Of a stretch of DNA of 64,000 nt, positions 23,199-31,310 are shown one piece after another. The stretch's first letter is position 1. The number at the start of each line of letters is the position of its first letter. A program made the translations under genes and the position numbers. Source of the stretch: Nocardioides sp. NBC_00368 (lineage in GTDB: Bacteria; Actinomycetota; Actinomycetes; Propionibacteriales; Nocardioidaceae); assembly GCF_036090055.1 (NCBI RefSeq), contig NZ_CP107970.1, positions 1,242,501 through 1,306,500 of the forward strand, given 5' to 3'. The notes under the pieces were generated by a model that saw only the letters and a list, made by a program, of their open reading frames with translations, had not been told where the DNA came from and searched no databases.

Positions 23199-24298
23199 GT
23201 TGTCAGGGCAGGGACTTTAAGGGTGAAGGTGGAACCCATGCCCGGCCCACGGCTGTATGCGTCAAGGCGTCCCCCGTGCGCCTCGACGATCGCACGGCTG
23301 ATCGTGAGGCCGATTCCCGATCCTTGTTCGTCGCCGGTTCGCGCAGTGTCCCCGCGATAGAAGCGTTCGAAGATGTGCGCGAGCTGGCTCTGAGAGATGC
23401 CGTCGCCGGTATCGGTGATGCAGATCGTTACCCAGTCATCCTCGGCGTGAGTGTCGATGGTGACCGTTCCGCCTCTCGGCGTGTGCCGGCGCGCGTTGTC
23501 CAAGAGGTTGGTGAGCACCTGGAGGAACCGGGTGCGGTCCACTGCAACGTGGCCTGGGCCCCTCTCGATCACGTCGATTCGCATGTCCTTCTCCTCGTAC
23601 CGGGCGGTGACCGCGTCTCGTGCGGCACGGACCAGCTCGGCTGTGGTGGCCGGCTCGAGTGTCATCTGCAGCTGGCCCTCCTCGGCTCGGGAGACCGAAT
23701 CGAGGTCCGAGGCCAGGCGTGCCAGCCTCGTGACCTGGTCGCCCAACACGTTGCGAGTGGGCTGGTCCCATTGGCGTACGCCGTCGTCGAGGCCCTCGAG
23801 GTAGGCCTGGAGGGTGGCGATCGGTGTGCGAAGTTCGTGTGCCAGATCGGAGAGGAGGCGTCGGCGCGTGTGCTCTGTGCTGGCGAGCTGAGCGCCGAGA
23901 GTGTTGAACGATTCGGCCAATGCGTCGAGCTCGGGGCCGGCGTCCCCGACCGGCACACGAGTTTCGTAGCGGCCTGCTGCCACCTCAGCAGCGGCGCGTT
24001 GCAGCCGGGTCAGCGGGGCTTGGAACCGTCGGCTCAGGAACCAGCTGACGGCGAACGCCAGCAGCGCGGCGGTGAGGACGGCGATACCCAGGGAGACGAT
24101 GCTCGCGGTTCGGAAAGCCCGTTCGACGTGCTCCAGTTCGGAGGGGTCGGGAGCGTGGTCTGCCTGGAGCATGTGTTCGTGGAACAGAGGTGGCCCCACC
24201 ACAGCGGCGATGACGGCAGCGGAGATGATGGCCGCGAGAAGAACCAGTGCCTGCGCCACGAGCAGGCGCATCCCGATCGGCCATTGCCGAAGCCTCAT
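23195..24298 (-). CDS. Sensor histidine kinase (copper-type CopS/CutS candidate)
   Basis: This 367-residue kinase has two membrane helices (about residues 12-34 and 67-88) flanking a short extracytoplasmic loop. HAMP follows (RRFQAPLTRLQRAAAEVAAG), then HisKA with phospho-acceptor H154 in SDLAHELRTP, and HATPase with the N box (LLDNARRHTP) and G boxes (DTGDGIS, GSGIGLTIS). The loop PLFHEHMLQADHAPDP is only about 30 residues but has three His and a Met, suitable for direct Cu binding. The ATG overlaps the response-regulator stop (ATGA). Confidence 0.92.
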   Translation of the reverse strand: MRLRQWPIGMRLLVAQALVLLAAIISAAVIAAVVGPPLFHEHMLQADHAPDPSELEHVERAFRTASIVSLGIAVLTAALLAFAVSWFLSRRFQAPLTRLQRAAAEVAAGRYETRVPVGDAGPELDALAESFNTLGAQLASTEHTRRRLLSDLAHELRTPIATLQAYLEGLDDGVRQWDQPTRNVLGDQVTRLARLASDLDSVSRAEEGQLQMTLEPATTAELVRAARDAVTARYEEKDMRIDVIERGPGHVAVDRTRFLQVLTNLLDNARRHTPRGGTVTIDTHAEDDWVTICITDTGDGISQSQLAHIFERFYRGDTARTGDEQGSGIGLTISRAIVEAHGGRLDAYSRGPGMGSTFTLKVPALTT

Positions 24299-25005
24299 CG
24301 CGTCTGCTCCGCCTTGAACCGGTAGCCGACCCCTCGGACGGTGTCGATGAAGCGAGGGCTGGTGGCATCCTCGCCCAGCTTGCTGCGTACGTGTGCGATG
24401 TGGACGTCGACGATGTGCTCGTCGCCGCCCCAACCTTCGCCCCAGACGGCGTTGACAAGTTGGCGCCGCGAGAAGACTCGCCGTGGCGATTGCGCAAGAG
24501 TTGCCAGCAGGTCGTACTCGGTGCGCGTGAGGGAGACGTTCTCCTCATCCAGGCTGACCTCGCGGGCCGCGAGGTCCAGGCTGAGCCCGTCGAACCGGAG
24601 CAGGTCTTCTGCCGGTGGTGTTGTCAGCTTGCTGAGTCGGGGGCGTCGCACGGCGGCCTGAGCCCTGGCGAGGAGCTCGCGGGGTGAGAATGGTTTGGTG
24701 ATGTAGTCATCGGCACCCACGCCCAACCCGATGAGCTTGTCGATCTCGTCCTCGCGGGCGGTGAGCATGATGATGTAACAGTCGGAGAAGGTGCGGATGC
24801 GGCGGCACACCTCGATGCCGTCCAACCCAGGTAGGCCAAGATCCAGGAGGATCAGGTCGGGGTCGTGAGTGCGAACCTGGTCGACTGCGTCAGTACCGTT
24901 GTGGACCTGCGTGACGGCGAAGCCACCTTTGGTCAGGTAGTCGGCCACGATCTGCGCGAGGGAACGCTCATCCTCGACTACTAGGACCGGGACTGGTGCT
25001 GTCAT
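24295..25005 (-). CDS. OmpR family response regulator
   Basis: This 236-residue regulator has a receiver domain with acidic pair E11/D12, phospho-acceptor D55 (LLDLGLPGLDG) and the conserved Lys in YITKPFSP. A C-terminal winged helix follows (TRTEYDLLATLAQSPRRVFSRRQLVNAVWG, HIVDVHIAHVRSKLGE, IDTVRGVGYRF). It forms a pair with the overlapping kinase gene. It should bind the 9-bp tandem repeats at 23179 and 27585, which flank the ATPase, NiCoT and multicopper-oxidase units; binding is inferred. It starts 43 bp after the ATPase stop on the same strand. Confidence 0.93.
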   Translation of the reverse strand: MTAPVPVLVVEDERSLAQIVADYLTKGGFAVTQVHNGTDAVDQVRTHDPDLILLDLGLPGLDGIEVCRRIRTFSDCYIIMLTAREDEIDKLIGLGVGADDYITKPFSPRELLARAQAAVRRPRLSKLTTPPAEDLLRFDGLSLDLAAREVSLDEENVSLTRTEYDLLATLAQSPRRVFSRRQLVNAVWGEGWGGDEHIVDVHIAHVRSKLGEDATSPRFIDTVRGVGYRFKAEQTR

Positions 25006-25048
25006 GGGGCCCAGTCTCGCGCGTTGCTGATTGGGCACTCGCGGCGGC

Positions 25049-27526
25049 TCAACCGAGGTTCTCCCCGCGCAGTCGCAAGGCATTGGTGATCACGCTGACG
25101 GAGGACAGAGCCATCGCCGCGGCCGCAATGATCGGGGACAGCAACAGTCCGGTGAACGGGTACAGGATTCCGGCGGCGACAGGGATTCCTGCGACGTTGT
25201 AGACGAAGGCGAACAACAGATTCTGCTTGATGTTGCGCATGGTCTTGTCCGACAGGGTCCGTGCTCGAGCGATGCCCATCAGGTCGCCGTTGAGGAGGGT
25301 TATCCCGGCGGACTCCATCGCCACGTCGGTGCCTGAGCTCATCGCCAGCCCGACATCGGCTGCGGCCAAGGCGGGTGCGTCATTGACGCCGTCGCCGGCC
25401 ATGGCGACCACCTTGCCCTCAGACTGGAGGTTCTGGACGACTTCGGCCTTGCGGTCGGGCAGGACTTCGGCCTCGATACGGGCGATTCCCAGATCCTTCG
25501 CGACGGCGTCGGCGGTGACGCGATTGTCGCCGGTCAGCATGACGACCTCGACACCGTCCTGCTCGAGCAGCGCGAGAGCACCTGGCGTAGTCGGCTTGAT
25601 TGGGTCTGCGATCGCGAACACTGCGACCGGCAGGTGGTCGACACCCATGAGAATCGCGGTCGCTCCCGTCGATCTGAGCCGGTCGGCGACGGGCACGAGC
25701 GGCATGGGGTCGATGCCCTCGTTGGCGAGGAACGCGGTGCTCCCGAGTACGACGCGCTTGCCGTCTACGGTTCCGGCGACGCCGCGACCGGGTGGAGAGT
25801 CGAAGTCCGCCGCCTCCGCCAGCGACAGACCACGTTCCGTCGCCGCATCGACGATCGCTTGTCCAAGTGGGTGCTCCGATGCACGCTCGACTGAAGCGGC
25901 AAGGCGCAATGCATCGCCGAGGTCTCCGTCTCTGTCTGCCAGTTCAATCTTGGTGACTGAGGGTTTCCCTTCGGTCAGGGTGCCGGTCTTGTCGACCACG
26001 ACCGTGTCGACCTTCTCCATCCGCTCCAGAGCCTCGGCGTTCCTGATCAAGACCCCCAACTCGGCTCCGCGGCCCACACCGACCTTGATGCTGATCGGAG
26101 TGGCCAGGCCGAGGGCGCACGGGCAGGCGATGATGAGCACCGCGACTGCGACGATCAGTCCGTGGGCCATCCGTGGCTCTGGACCGATCAGCGCCCAGAT
26201 GACGAACGCCAGCGCGGCGATTCCGATCACCACAGGAACGAAGACCCCTGCGACCCTGTCTGCAGTGCGCTGGATCGGCGCACGAGAGCGCTGAGCATCG
26301 GCAACCATCGCCACGATCCGGGACAGCATCGTGTCTCGGCCGACACGTTCGGCACGCACCACCAGACCACCGGTCGTGTTGATCGTGCCCCCGATCACGC
26401 GGTCGCCTTCGGACTTGCTGACCGACATTGACTCACCGGTGACCATCGCCTCATCGACCGACGACCTCCCCTCAGTCACCACCGCATCGACCGGGATCTG
26501 GTCGCCCGGGCGCACGCGGAGAAGGTCCCCGACAACGACCTCATCCAGACCGACCTCTTCATCTGTGCCATCGGAGCGCACGCGACGAGCGGTCTTCGGC
26601 GTGAGATCGAGCAGGGCACGAAGAGCCCCCGAGGTTTGCTCGCGGGCTCGTAACTCCAGCACCTGCCCCAGGAGCACCAGAACGGTAATGACCGCGGCCG
26701 CCTCGAAATAGACGTCGACCGCCCCCGACCCCATTCCGTCGGCCATCTCAGCCGAGCTACGGAAGGAGTCGGGGAAGATCCCTGGGGCCACGGTCGCAAC
26801 CAGGCTGTAGAGCCAGGCCACCCCAGTGCCCATCGCGATCAGGGTGAACATGTTCAGGTTTCGGGTCCGAACCGAGGCCCACCCCCGAACGAAGAATGGC
26901 CACCCGGCCCACAACACCACGGGTGTGGCGAGTGCGAGCTGGATCCAGTTCGACGTCGACTGCGGAAGCGCCGCGCCGATCGCGTCGACGAAATGGCCAC
27001 CCATCTCCAAGATCACCACCGGTACGGCCAGCGCGAGACCGACCCAGAACCGTCTGGTCATATCCCTCAGCTCAGGACTCGGGCCGTCGTCGACGGTTAT
27101 GGTCACCGGCTCCAACGCCATCCCGCAGATCGGGCAGGCACCCCGACCCGGACGGCGGATCTCGGGGTGCATCGGACACGTCCACTCCGTGGCAGCCGCC
27201 GCGGCGTCCTTGGGTTGCGCCTCAGCGGCGGGCGAGGCCACGTGAAGGTCGTGCTCATGCGGAGCGTGCATGTCGTGATCTGGGCGAATGTGCGGGTCGG
27301 GCGTCTCGTGCCCGTGGCCGGCGGTGTGCTCTCGGCTGGCTTGGCGCGTACCCTCCGCCGCGTACGACACAGGATCGGCCTCGAATCGCTGCCGACATCC
27401 AGCGGAACAGAAGAAGTAGCGCTCGCCACGGTATGTCGCTGAGTGCGGCGTGCTCGCTGGGTCGACGCTCATGCCGCACACGGGATCTGCGGCCTGCACG
27501 GGGTGCTCGTGGGCGGGACGGCTCAT
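25049..27526 (-). CDS. Copper-translocating P1B ATPase with YHS and CPMHP domains
   Basis: This 825-residue pump begins with an N-terminal YHS domain (DPVCGMSVDPA ... YFFCSAGC), a His-rich spacer (HTAGHGHETPDPHIRPDHDMHAPHEHDLH) and a heavy-metal-binding domain (WTCPMHPEIRRPG, CPICGMALEP). Eight helices follow with the CPC motif (ACPCALGLATP), actuator TGES, DKTGTLT, the SEHPLG loop and GDGVNDAPAL. The YN and MxSS residues of the last helices mark copper pumps, though the His-rich, CPMHP-type N-terminus is typical of CopB/SilP-like pumps, so Cu(I), Cu(II) or Ag is possible. Start 27526 is chosen for the YHS spacing. It is transcribed away from the multicopper-oxidase operon. Confidence 0.95.
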   Translation of the reverse strand: MSRPAHEHPVQAADPVCGMSVDPASTPHSATYRGERYFFCSAGCRQRFEADPVSYAAEGTRQASREHTAGHGHETPDPHIRPDHDMHAPHEHDLHVASPAAEAQPKDAAAAATEWTCPMHPEIRRPGRGACPICGMALEPVTITVDDGPSPELRDMTRRFWVGLALAVPVVILEMGGHFVDAIGAALPQSTSNWIQLALATPVVLWAGWPFFVRGWASVRTRNLNMFTLIAMGTGVAWLYSLVATVAPGIFPDSFRSSAEMADGMGSGAVDVYFEAAAVITVLVLLGQVLELRAREQTSGALRALLDLTPKTARRVRSDGTDEEVGLDEVVVGDLLRVRPGDQIPVDAVVTEGRSSVDEAMVTGESMSVSKSEGDRVIGGTINTTGGLVVRAERVGRDTMLSRIVAMVADAQRSRAPIQRTADRVAGVFVPVVIGIAALAFVIWALIGPEPRMAHGLIVAVAVLIIACPCALGLATPISIKVGVGRGAELGVLIRNAEALERMEKVDTVVVDKTGTLTEGKPSVTKIELADRDGDLGDALRLAASVERASEHPLGQAIVDAATERGLSLAEAADFDSPPGRGVAGTVDGKRVVLGSTAFLANEGIDPMPLVPVADRLRSTGATAILMGVDHLPVAVFAIADPIKPTTPGALALLEQDGVEVVMLTGDNRVTADAVAKDLGIARIEAEVLPDRKAEVVQNLQSEGKVVAMAGDGVNDAPALAAADVGLAMSSGTDVAMESAGITLLNGDLMGIARARTLSDKTMRNIKQNLLFAFVYNVAGIPVAAGILYPFTGLLLSPIIAAAAMALSSVSVITNALRLRGENLG

Positions 27527-27584
27527 GGACCCATTCTGGCCGCCATCGGGTGATAACACGACCGACTCAGGCCCTGACGGCGCC

Positions 27585-27604
27585 GACCTTCGTCAAACCT
27601 TCAT
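27585..27604. promoter_or_regulatory. Tandem repeat, likely response-regulator (CopR-like) site, divergent promoter
   Basis: GACCTTCGT-CA-AACCTTCAT matches the element at 23179 with two differences in the first repeat and the same 11-bp spacing. It lies in the 126-bp gap between the copper ATPase (leftward) and the multicopper-oxidase operon (rightward). Confidence 0.65.
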
Positions 27605-27652
27605 GGAACCTGCCGGACAACCACAAAAGTCAGCATTCAGGCTGGAGCCGTG

Positions 27653-27898
27653 ATGAACGCTGCTTGGAGCATAGCCTGGGTGTGGGGGATCCTCGGCCTT
27701 GTTGCGATTTGGACTGCGGTTTTCCTCGTATGCCGCACGATCATCGGCTCGCGAACGCGAGGCACTGAGCGCAATAGGCATGCCGGTGTGGAACACCAGT
27801 TGACCGGTGACGATCTCACAGCCGACGAGGTCCATCCCCATCTCAACGCCGAGCTCGAGCACGGCCCGCGAACCAACGACGGTGAGGGGCACGCATGA
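27653..27898 (+). CDS. Small membrane protein preceding the multicopper oxidase
   Basis: This 81-residue protein has one helix (AWSIAWVWGILGLVAIWTAVFLVCRTIIG) and a soluble charged tail with several His and acidic residues (HAGVEHQLTG, EVHPHLNAELEHG). The ATG at 27653 follows a CTGGAG site; a GTG lies directly before it at 27650. The stop overlaps the oxidase start (ATGA). No family is recognised. It resembles short SHOCT-like membrane leader proteins of copper operons only in layout. Confidence 0.7.
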   Translation: MNAAWSIAWVWGILGLVAIWTAVFLVCRTIIGSRTRGTERNRHAGVEHQLTGDDLTADEVHPHLNAELEHGPRTNDGEGHA

Positions 27899-29400
27899 GG
27901 ATCTCGCGTCGCTCGCTTCTACTCGGCTCCGCAGCAGCTGCCGGCGGTGGCCTCCTCACGGCCTGCTCCGGGACGTCCGCATCACCGTCGACGGGCTCCG
28001 TGTTGCCTACCCCGTCCCCGATGAGTCCAATGGGAGGGCGGCGGGTCGTAGAGCACGCCTTGAAACCCCGTGCGGCGTCGGTCGACCTCGGCGGCGTGGC
28101 CGTTGATACCTGGGCCTTCGGTGACAACGTCCCAGGGCCATTGATCCGGGCAACGGCAGGAGATCTGCTGCGGATCACGGTTGAGAACCAACTTCCTGCA
28201 GACACCAGCATCCATTGGCACGGCATCGCTCTCAGCAACGCCGCCGACGGTGTGCCCGGGCTCACCCAAGATCCGATCACACCGGATTCCCGGTTCGTCT
28301 ACGAGTTCGTCGCCCCGGATCCGGGAACGTACTTCTACCATCCGCACGTCGGGGTTCAGCTTGACCGCGGCCTGTACGCCCCGCTCGTGATCGACGACCC
28401 GGCCGAACCGGGCGATTACGACGAGGAGTGGATCGTCGTCCTCGATGACTGGATCGACGGCACCGGAAAGACTCCTGATGACGTTCTAGCCAGCCTGGTC
28501 GCTGCCCCTTCCGGCTCCTCCGGCCCGATGGGTGGGATGGAGGGCATGGACATGGGATCGGGATCCTCGATGTCTGGAATGGACGGGATGCCGATGGAAT
28601 CCTCGGAGTCTCCCTTCGGCGATGCTGGTGACGTCAAATATCCCCATTACCTGATCAACGGGCGGGTCGCTTCCAGCCCTGATGTTCTGCGCGCCAGGTC
28701 CGGTCAACGGGTGCGACTGAGGTTCATCAACGCCGCAGCCGACACGATCTTCGCTGTCGCCGTCGGTGGCCACTCTCTGTCACTCACCCATGCGGACGGG
28801 TTCCCCGTTGAGCCCCGACAAGCGGACGCGTTCTACATCGGCATGGGGGAGCGGTACGACGCGGTGGTCACCCTCCAGGACGGCGTCTTCCCACTTGTCG
28901 CCCGGCCGATCGGCAAGGACGGGCGAGGATTCGCCCTCATCCGTACCGCATCGGGCACGGCACCTGCGCCAGACGACGCGGTCGCCGAACTCAACGGACC
29001 GACTCTGATGGGCGCAGACCTGACCCCGGCAGAGTCGGCACGCCTACCAGCACAAGACGTCGAGCAAGACCTCGCATTGACCCTGACGGGGCAGATGAGT
29101 CCCTATGAATGGGCAATCAACGGAGTTGCGTATCCCGACAACGACCCGCTGACCCTCCAACCGGGCAAACGCGTCCAGATCCAGCTCTCGAACATGACGA
29201 TGATGGCGCATCCGATGCATGTGCACGGCCATACGTTTGCGCTGCCCAACGGCCTCCGCAAAGACACCGTCCTGCTCAAACCGATGCAGAAGCTCGCGGT
29301 CCAGCTTCAAGCCGACAACCCCGGCAACTGGATGGCGCACTGCCACAACGTCTACCACGCCGAGGCGGGGATGATGGCCGCCCTCGTCTACCAGTCCTAG
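27895..29400 (+). CDS. Multicopper oxidase (CueO-like)
   Basis: This 501-residue oxidase has an N-terminal twin-arginine-like signal (SRRSLLLGSAAAAGGGLL) that also ends in a lipobox (LTACS), suggesting a Tat-exported lipoprotein. Type 2/3 copper ligands appear in HWHG (H107, H109), HPH (H149, H151; the more usual HxH), HPMHVHGH and HCHNVYHAEAGM, the last supplying the T1 Cys, His and Met. A Met-rich insert (residues about 213-240, many GM/DM pairs) resembles that of CueO and can recruit Cu(I). It likely oxidises toxic Cu(I) outside the membrane. Confidence 0.95.
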   Translation: MRISRRSLLLGSAAAAGGGLLTACSGTSASPSTGSVLPTPSPMSPMGGRRVVEHALKPRAASVDLGGVAVDTWAFGDNVPGPLIRATAGDLLRITVENQLPADTSIHWHGIALSNAADGVPGLTQDPITPDSRFVYEFVAPDPGTYFYHPHVGVQLDRGLYAPLVIDDPAEPGDYDEEWIVVLDDWIDGTGKTPDDVLASLVAAPSGSSGPMGGMEGMDMGSGSSMSGMDGMPMESSESPFGDAGDVKYPHYLINGRVASSPDVLRARSGQRVRLRFINAAADTIFAVAVGGHSLSLTHADGFPVEPRQADAFYIGMGERYDAVVTLQDGVFPLVARPIGKDGRGFALIRTASGTAPAPDDAVAELNGPTLMGADLTPAESARLPAQDVEQDLALTLTGQMSPYEWAINGVAYPDNDPLTLQPGKRVQIQLSNMTMMAHPMHVHGHTFALPNGLRKDTVLLKPMQKLAVQLQADNPGNWMAHCHNVYHAEAGMMAALVYQS

Positions 29401-29430
29401 AACCGCCACATCCAGTGAAAGAGACCGACC

Positions 29431-30033
29431 GTGCATACTAAACCCTTCGCGGCTGCAGCCTTCATCGCGATCGCCGCACTCACCCTGACCGCTTGCGGCG
29501 ACAGCGACGATTCGATGCCAGGTATGTCGGGGATGGACTCATCGACCGGAGCTGAGTCGACCGACTCCAACGTCGGCTTCAACGACTCTGATGTGACCTT
29601 CGCCAGTGAGATGATTCCCCACCACCGTCAGGCGGTCGAGATGGCCGTGCTGGCGGAGACCCGGGCAAAGAGCTCCGACGTCAAGGAGCTCGCCGCGGCG
29701 ATCAAGGACGCCCAGGATCCTGAGATCCGGACCATGTCAGGATGGCTCACATCCTGGGGCGAACCGGTCCCCGAGGACATGAGTGGCATGGACATGTCGT
29801 CGTCGATGCCCGGGATGATGAGCAGCGACGACATGGACAAGTTGTCGCGCGCCATCGCTGACGAGTTCGACCAGATGTTCCTCACGATGATGATCGAGCA
29901 CCACGAGGGGGCGATCGAGATGGCCAAGACCGAACAGGCCGACGGTACGTCTCCCGACGCCGTCGCCCTGGCCAAGCAGATCGAGACCGCTCAAACCGAC
30001 GAGATCACCACGATGAAGGGGCTGTTGGGCTGA
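29431..30033 (+). CDS. DUF305 lipoprotein
   Basis: This 200-residue protein has signal peptide FAAAAFIAIAALTLTACGD with lipobox LTAC. A short Met-rich segment (DSMPGMSGMDSS) precedes the DUF305 domain with motifs MIPHHRQAVEMA and MMIEHHEGAIEMA and a Met/Asp-rich midsection (EDMSGMDMSSSMPGMM). It is a paralogue of the protein at 6910, which uses a membrane anchor instead of a lipid. It lies 30 bp after the multicopper oxidase and its stop touches the methyltransferase start. Copper buffering is likely but unproven. Confidence 0.92.
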   Translation: MHTKPFAAAAFIAIAALTLTACGDSDDSMPGMSGMDSSTGAESTDSNVGFNDSDVTFASEMIPHHRQAVEMAVLAETRAKSSDVKELAAAIKDAQDPEIRTMSGWLTSWGEPVPEDMSGMDMSSSMPGMMSSDDMDKLSRAIADEFDQMFLTMMIEHHEGAIEMAKTEQADGTSPDAVALAKQIETAQTDEITTMKGLLG

Positions 30034-30620
30034 TGCCGGTGATGTCCGCCATCGAGAGCGCATTCTGTCGAAGTGGCCCATGGCGACACCTCGCCAGACG
30101 CTGGGTCCTGCCTTGGGCGCTCGATGGCGTCGAGCTCCAGGGCGACGTCCTCGAGATCGGAGGCGGTAGCGGCGCCATGGCTGAAGGGATGGCCCGCAGG
30201 TTCCCCAACACCAGGCTCACCGTCACTGACGTCGACGGCGCCATGGTGCGCGCCGCCGGCCATCGGCTCCAAGACCACCCCAACGTCAAAGTCGAACGAG
30301 CCGACGTGACCGCGCTGCCCTACGCCGGCGGGTCGTTCGACGTCGTAACGACCTACCTCATGCTGCACCACGTCATTGACTGGACCGATGCCCTTCGAGA
30401 GGCCGCTCGGGTTCTCCGGCCCGGCGGGACACTCATCGGCTACGACCTCACCGACACCGCGCTGGCCCGGCTGACACATCGGCTCGACGGCTCACCTCAC
30501 CGCATCATCGCCCACGATGAGCTGACTGAGGGTCTCGCTGTAGCTGGATTCAGGGACATCAACGTCGTCTTGTCTGCGCGTCGCCATCTGATGCGTTTCC
30601 GCGCGAAAGGAGGGGAGTGA
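30033..30620 (+). CDS. SAM-dependent methyltransferase (class I)
   Basis: This 195-residue protein has the class I motifs: VLEIGGGSGAMAEGMARRFP (motif I, SAM binding), LTVTDVDGAMV (motif II, acidic residue for ribose), ERADVTALPYAGGSFDVVTTYLMLHHV (motif IV) and ARVLRPGGTLIGYDL. The substrate cannot be told from sequence. It starts at the last base of the DUF305 stop (TGATG), so it is translationally coupled to the copper genes. A short paralogue of UbiE-type enzymes is possible. Confidence 0.88.
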   Translation: MPVMSAIESAFCRSGPWRHLARRWVLPWALDGVELQGDVLEIGGGSGAMAEGMARRFPNTRLTVTDVDGAMVRAAGHRLQDHPNVKVERADVTALPYAGGSFDVVTTYLMLHHVIDWTDALREAARVLRPGGTLIGYDLTDTALARLTHRLDGSPHRIIAHDELTEGLAVAGFRDINVVLSARRHLMRFRAKGGE

Positions 30621-30623
30621 CCG

Positions 30624-30782
30624 GTGACGTTCGAACTTGCCTGTGACGACTGCGATGTCGTCCTCTCTGCCGACACGGACCACGATCTGGCAGAGCTTGT
30701 GACCAGGCATGCACAGAGCATTCACGAGCGCACCCCGCCGCGGGATCACGTCCTTGCGCGCATCCACCTGCAGAACACATGA
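30624..30782 (+). CDS. DUF1059 small protein
   Basis: This 52-residue protein starts at GTG 30624 with a strong site (GGAGGGGAG) just upstream. It reads MTFELACDDC followed by DVVLSADTDHDLAELVTRHA, the DUF1059 layout: a Cys pair, an acidic turn and a conserved helix ending in His. Family function is unknown; the Cys and His residues suggest a small metal site. It lies 3 bp after the methyltransferase stop, in the same operon. Confidence 0.75.
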   Translation: MTFELACDDCDVVLSADTDHDLAELVTRHAQSIHERTPPRDHVLARIHLQNT

Positions 30783-30854
30783 GCCACCGTCGCGACCACT
30801 CGCGCGAGCGGCTACAACGGCGATCTATGACGACGATGAGTAAAGGGTGCAGGC

Positions 30855-31310
30855 ATGCTGTTGGCACGTCGACTGACGATCGGCGGGATCGTCGCTATTG
30901 CGACCGCACTGTTGATCGGGATCCCGACCGGGATCATCCAGACCCCGTGGTATCACCGCATGACACCCGTGCTGTGGTGGAACTATCCGGTGTGGGCCAT
31001 ATCGGCTCTCCTCACCGGTGCGCTCATTGCGACGTACGTCCGCGATCCAGACCTTCCAGTTCCCACCACCCAGGGAGGCAAGACCTTCTTGGGCAGCGTG
31101 ATCTCGTTGTTCGCCGTCGGGTGTCCCGTCTGCAACAAGCTCGTTGTCATGGCGATCGGGGTCAGCGGAGCCCTCAACTGGTTCGCACCCATCCAGCCGG
31201 TTTTGGCGATCGGATCGCTCGGCCTTCTCGCGTACGCCCTCTGGGCACGACGGCGTACGACTCTTGCGTGCCGATTAAACGCACAGCCGTCGTCAGCGAA
31301 TGCTCGCTGA
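30855..31310 (+). CDS. Membrane protein with CPVC motif
   Basis: This 151-residue protein has four helices: IGGIVAIATALLIGIPTGII; NYPVWAISALLTGALIATYV; SVISLFAVGCPVCNKLVVMAIGVSGALNWF; and PVLAIGSLGLLAYALWARR. The thioredoxin-like CPVC sits inside the third helix, as in several membrane thiol or metal-handling proteins found beside MauE/TlpA-like genes. Role unknown; copper or disulfide handling is plausible. Its last 18 bp overlap the convergent gene ending at 31293, the border between the copper island and the conjugative region. Confidence 0.75.
   Translation: MLLARRLTIGGIVAIATALLIGIPTGIIQTPWYHRMTPVLWWNYPVWAISALLTGALIATYVRDPDLPVPTTQGGKTFLGSVISLFAVGCPVCNKLVVMAIGVSGALNWFAPIQPVLAIGSLGLLAYALWARRRTTLACRLNAQPSSANAR

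Noticed and set aside
24970..24985. CTACTAGG sequence in the response-regulator gene
   Set aside because: Within the coding sequence near the N-terminus and lacks a second arm.
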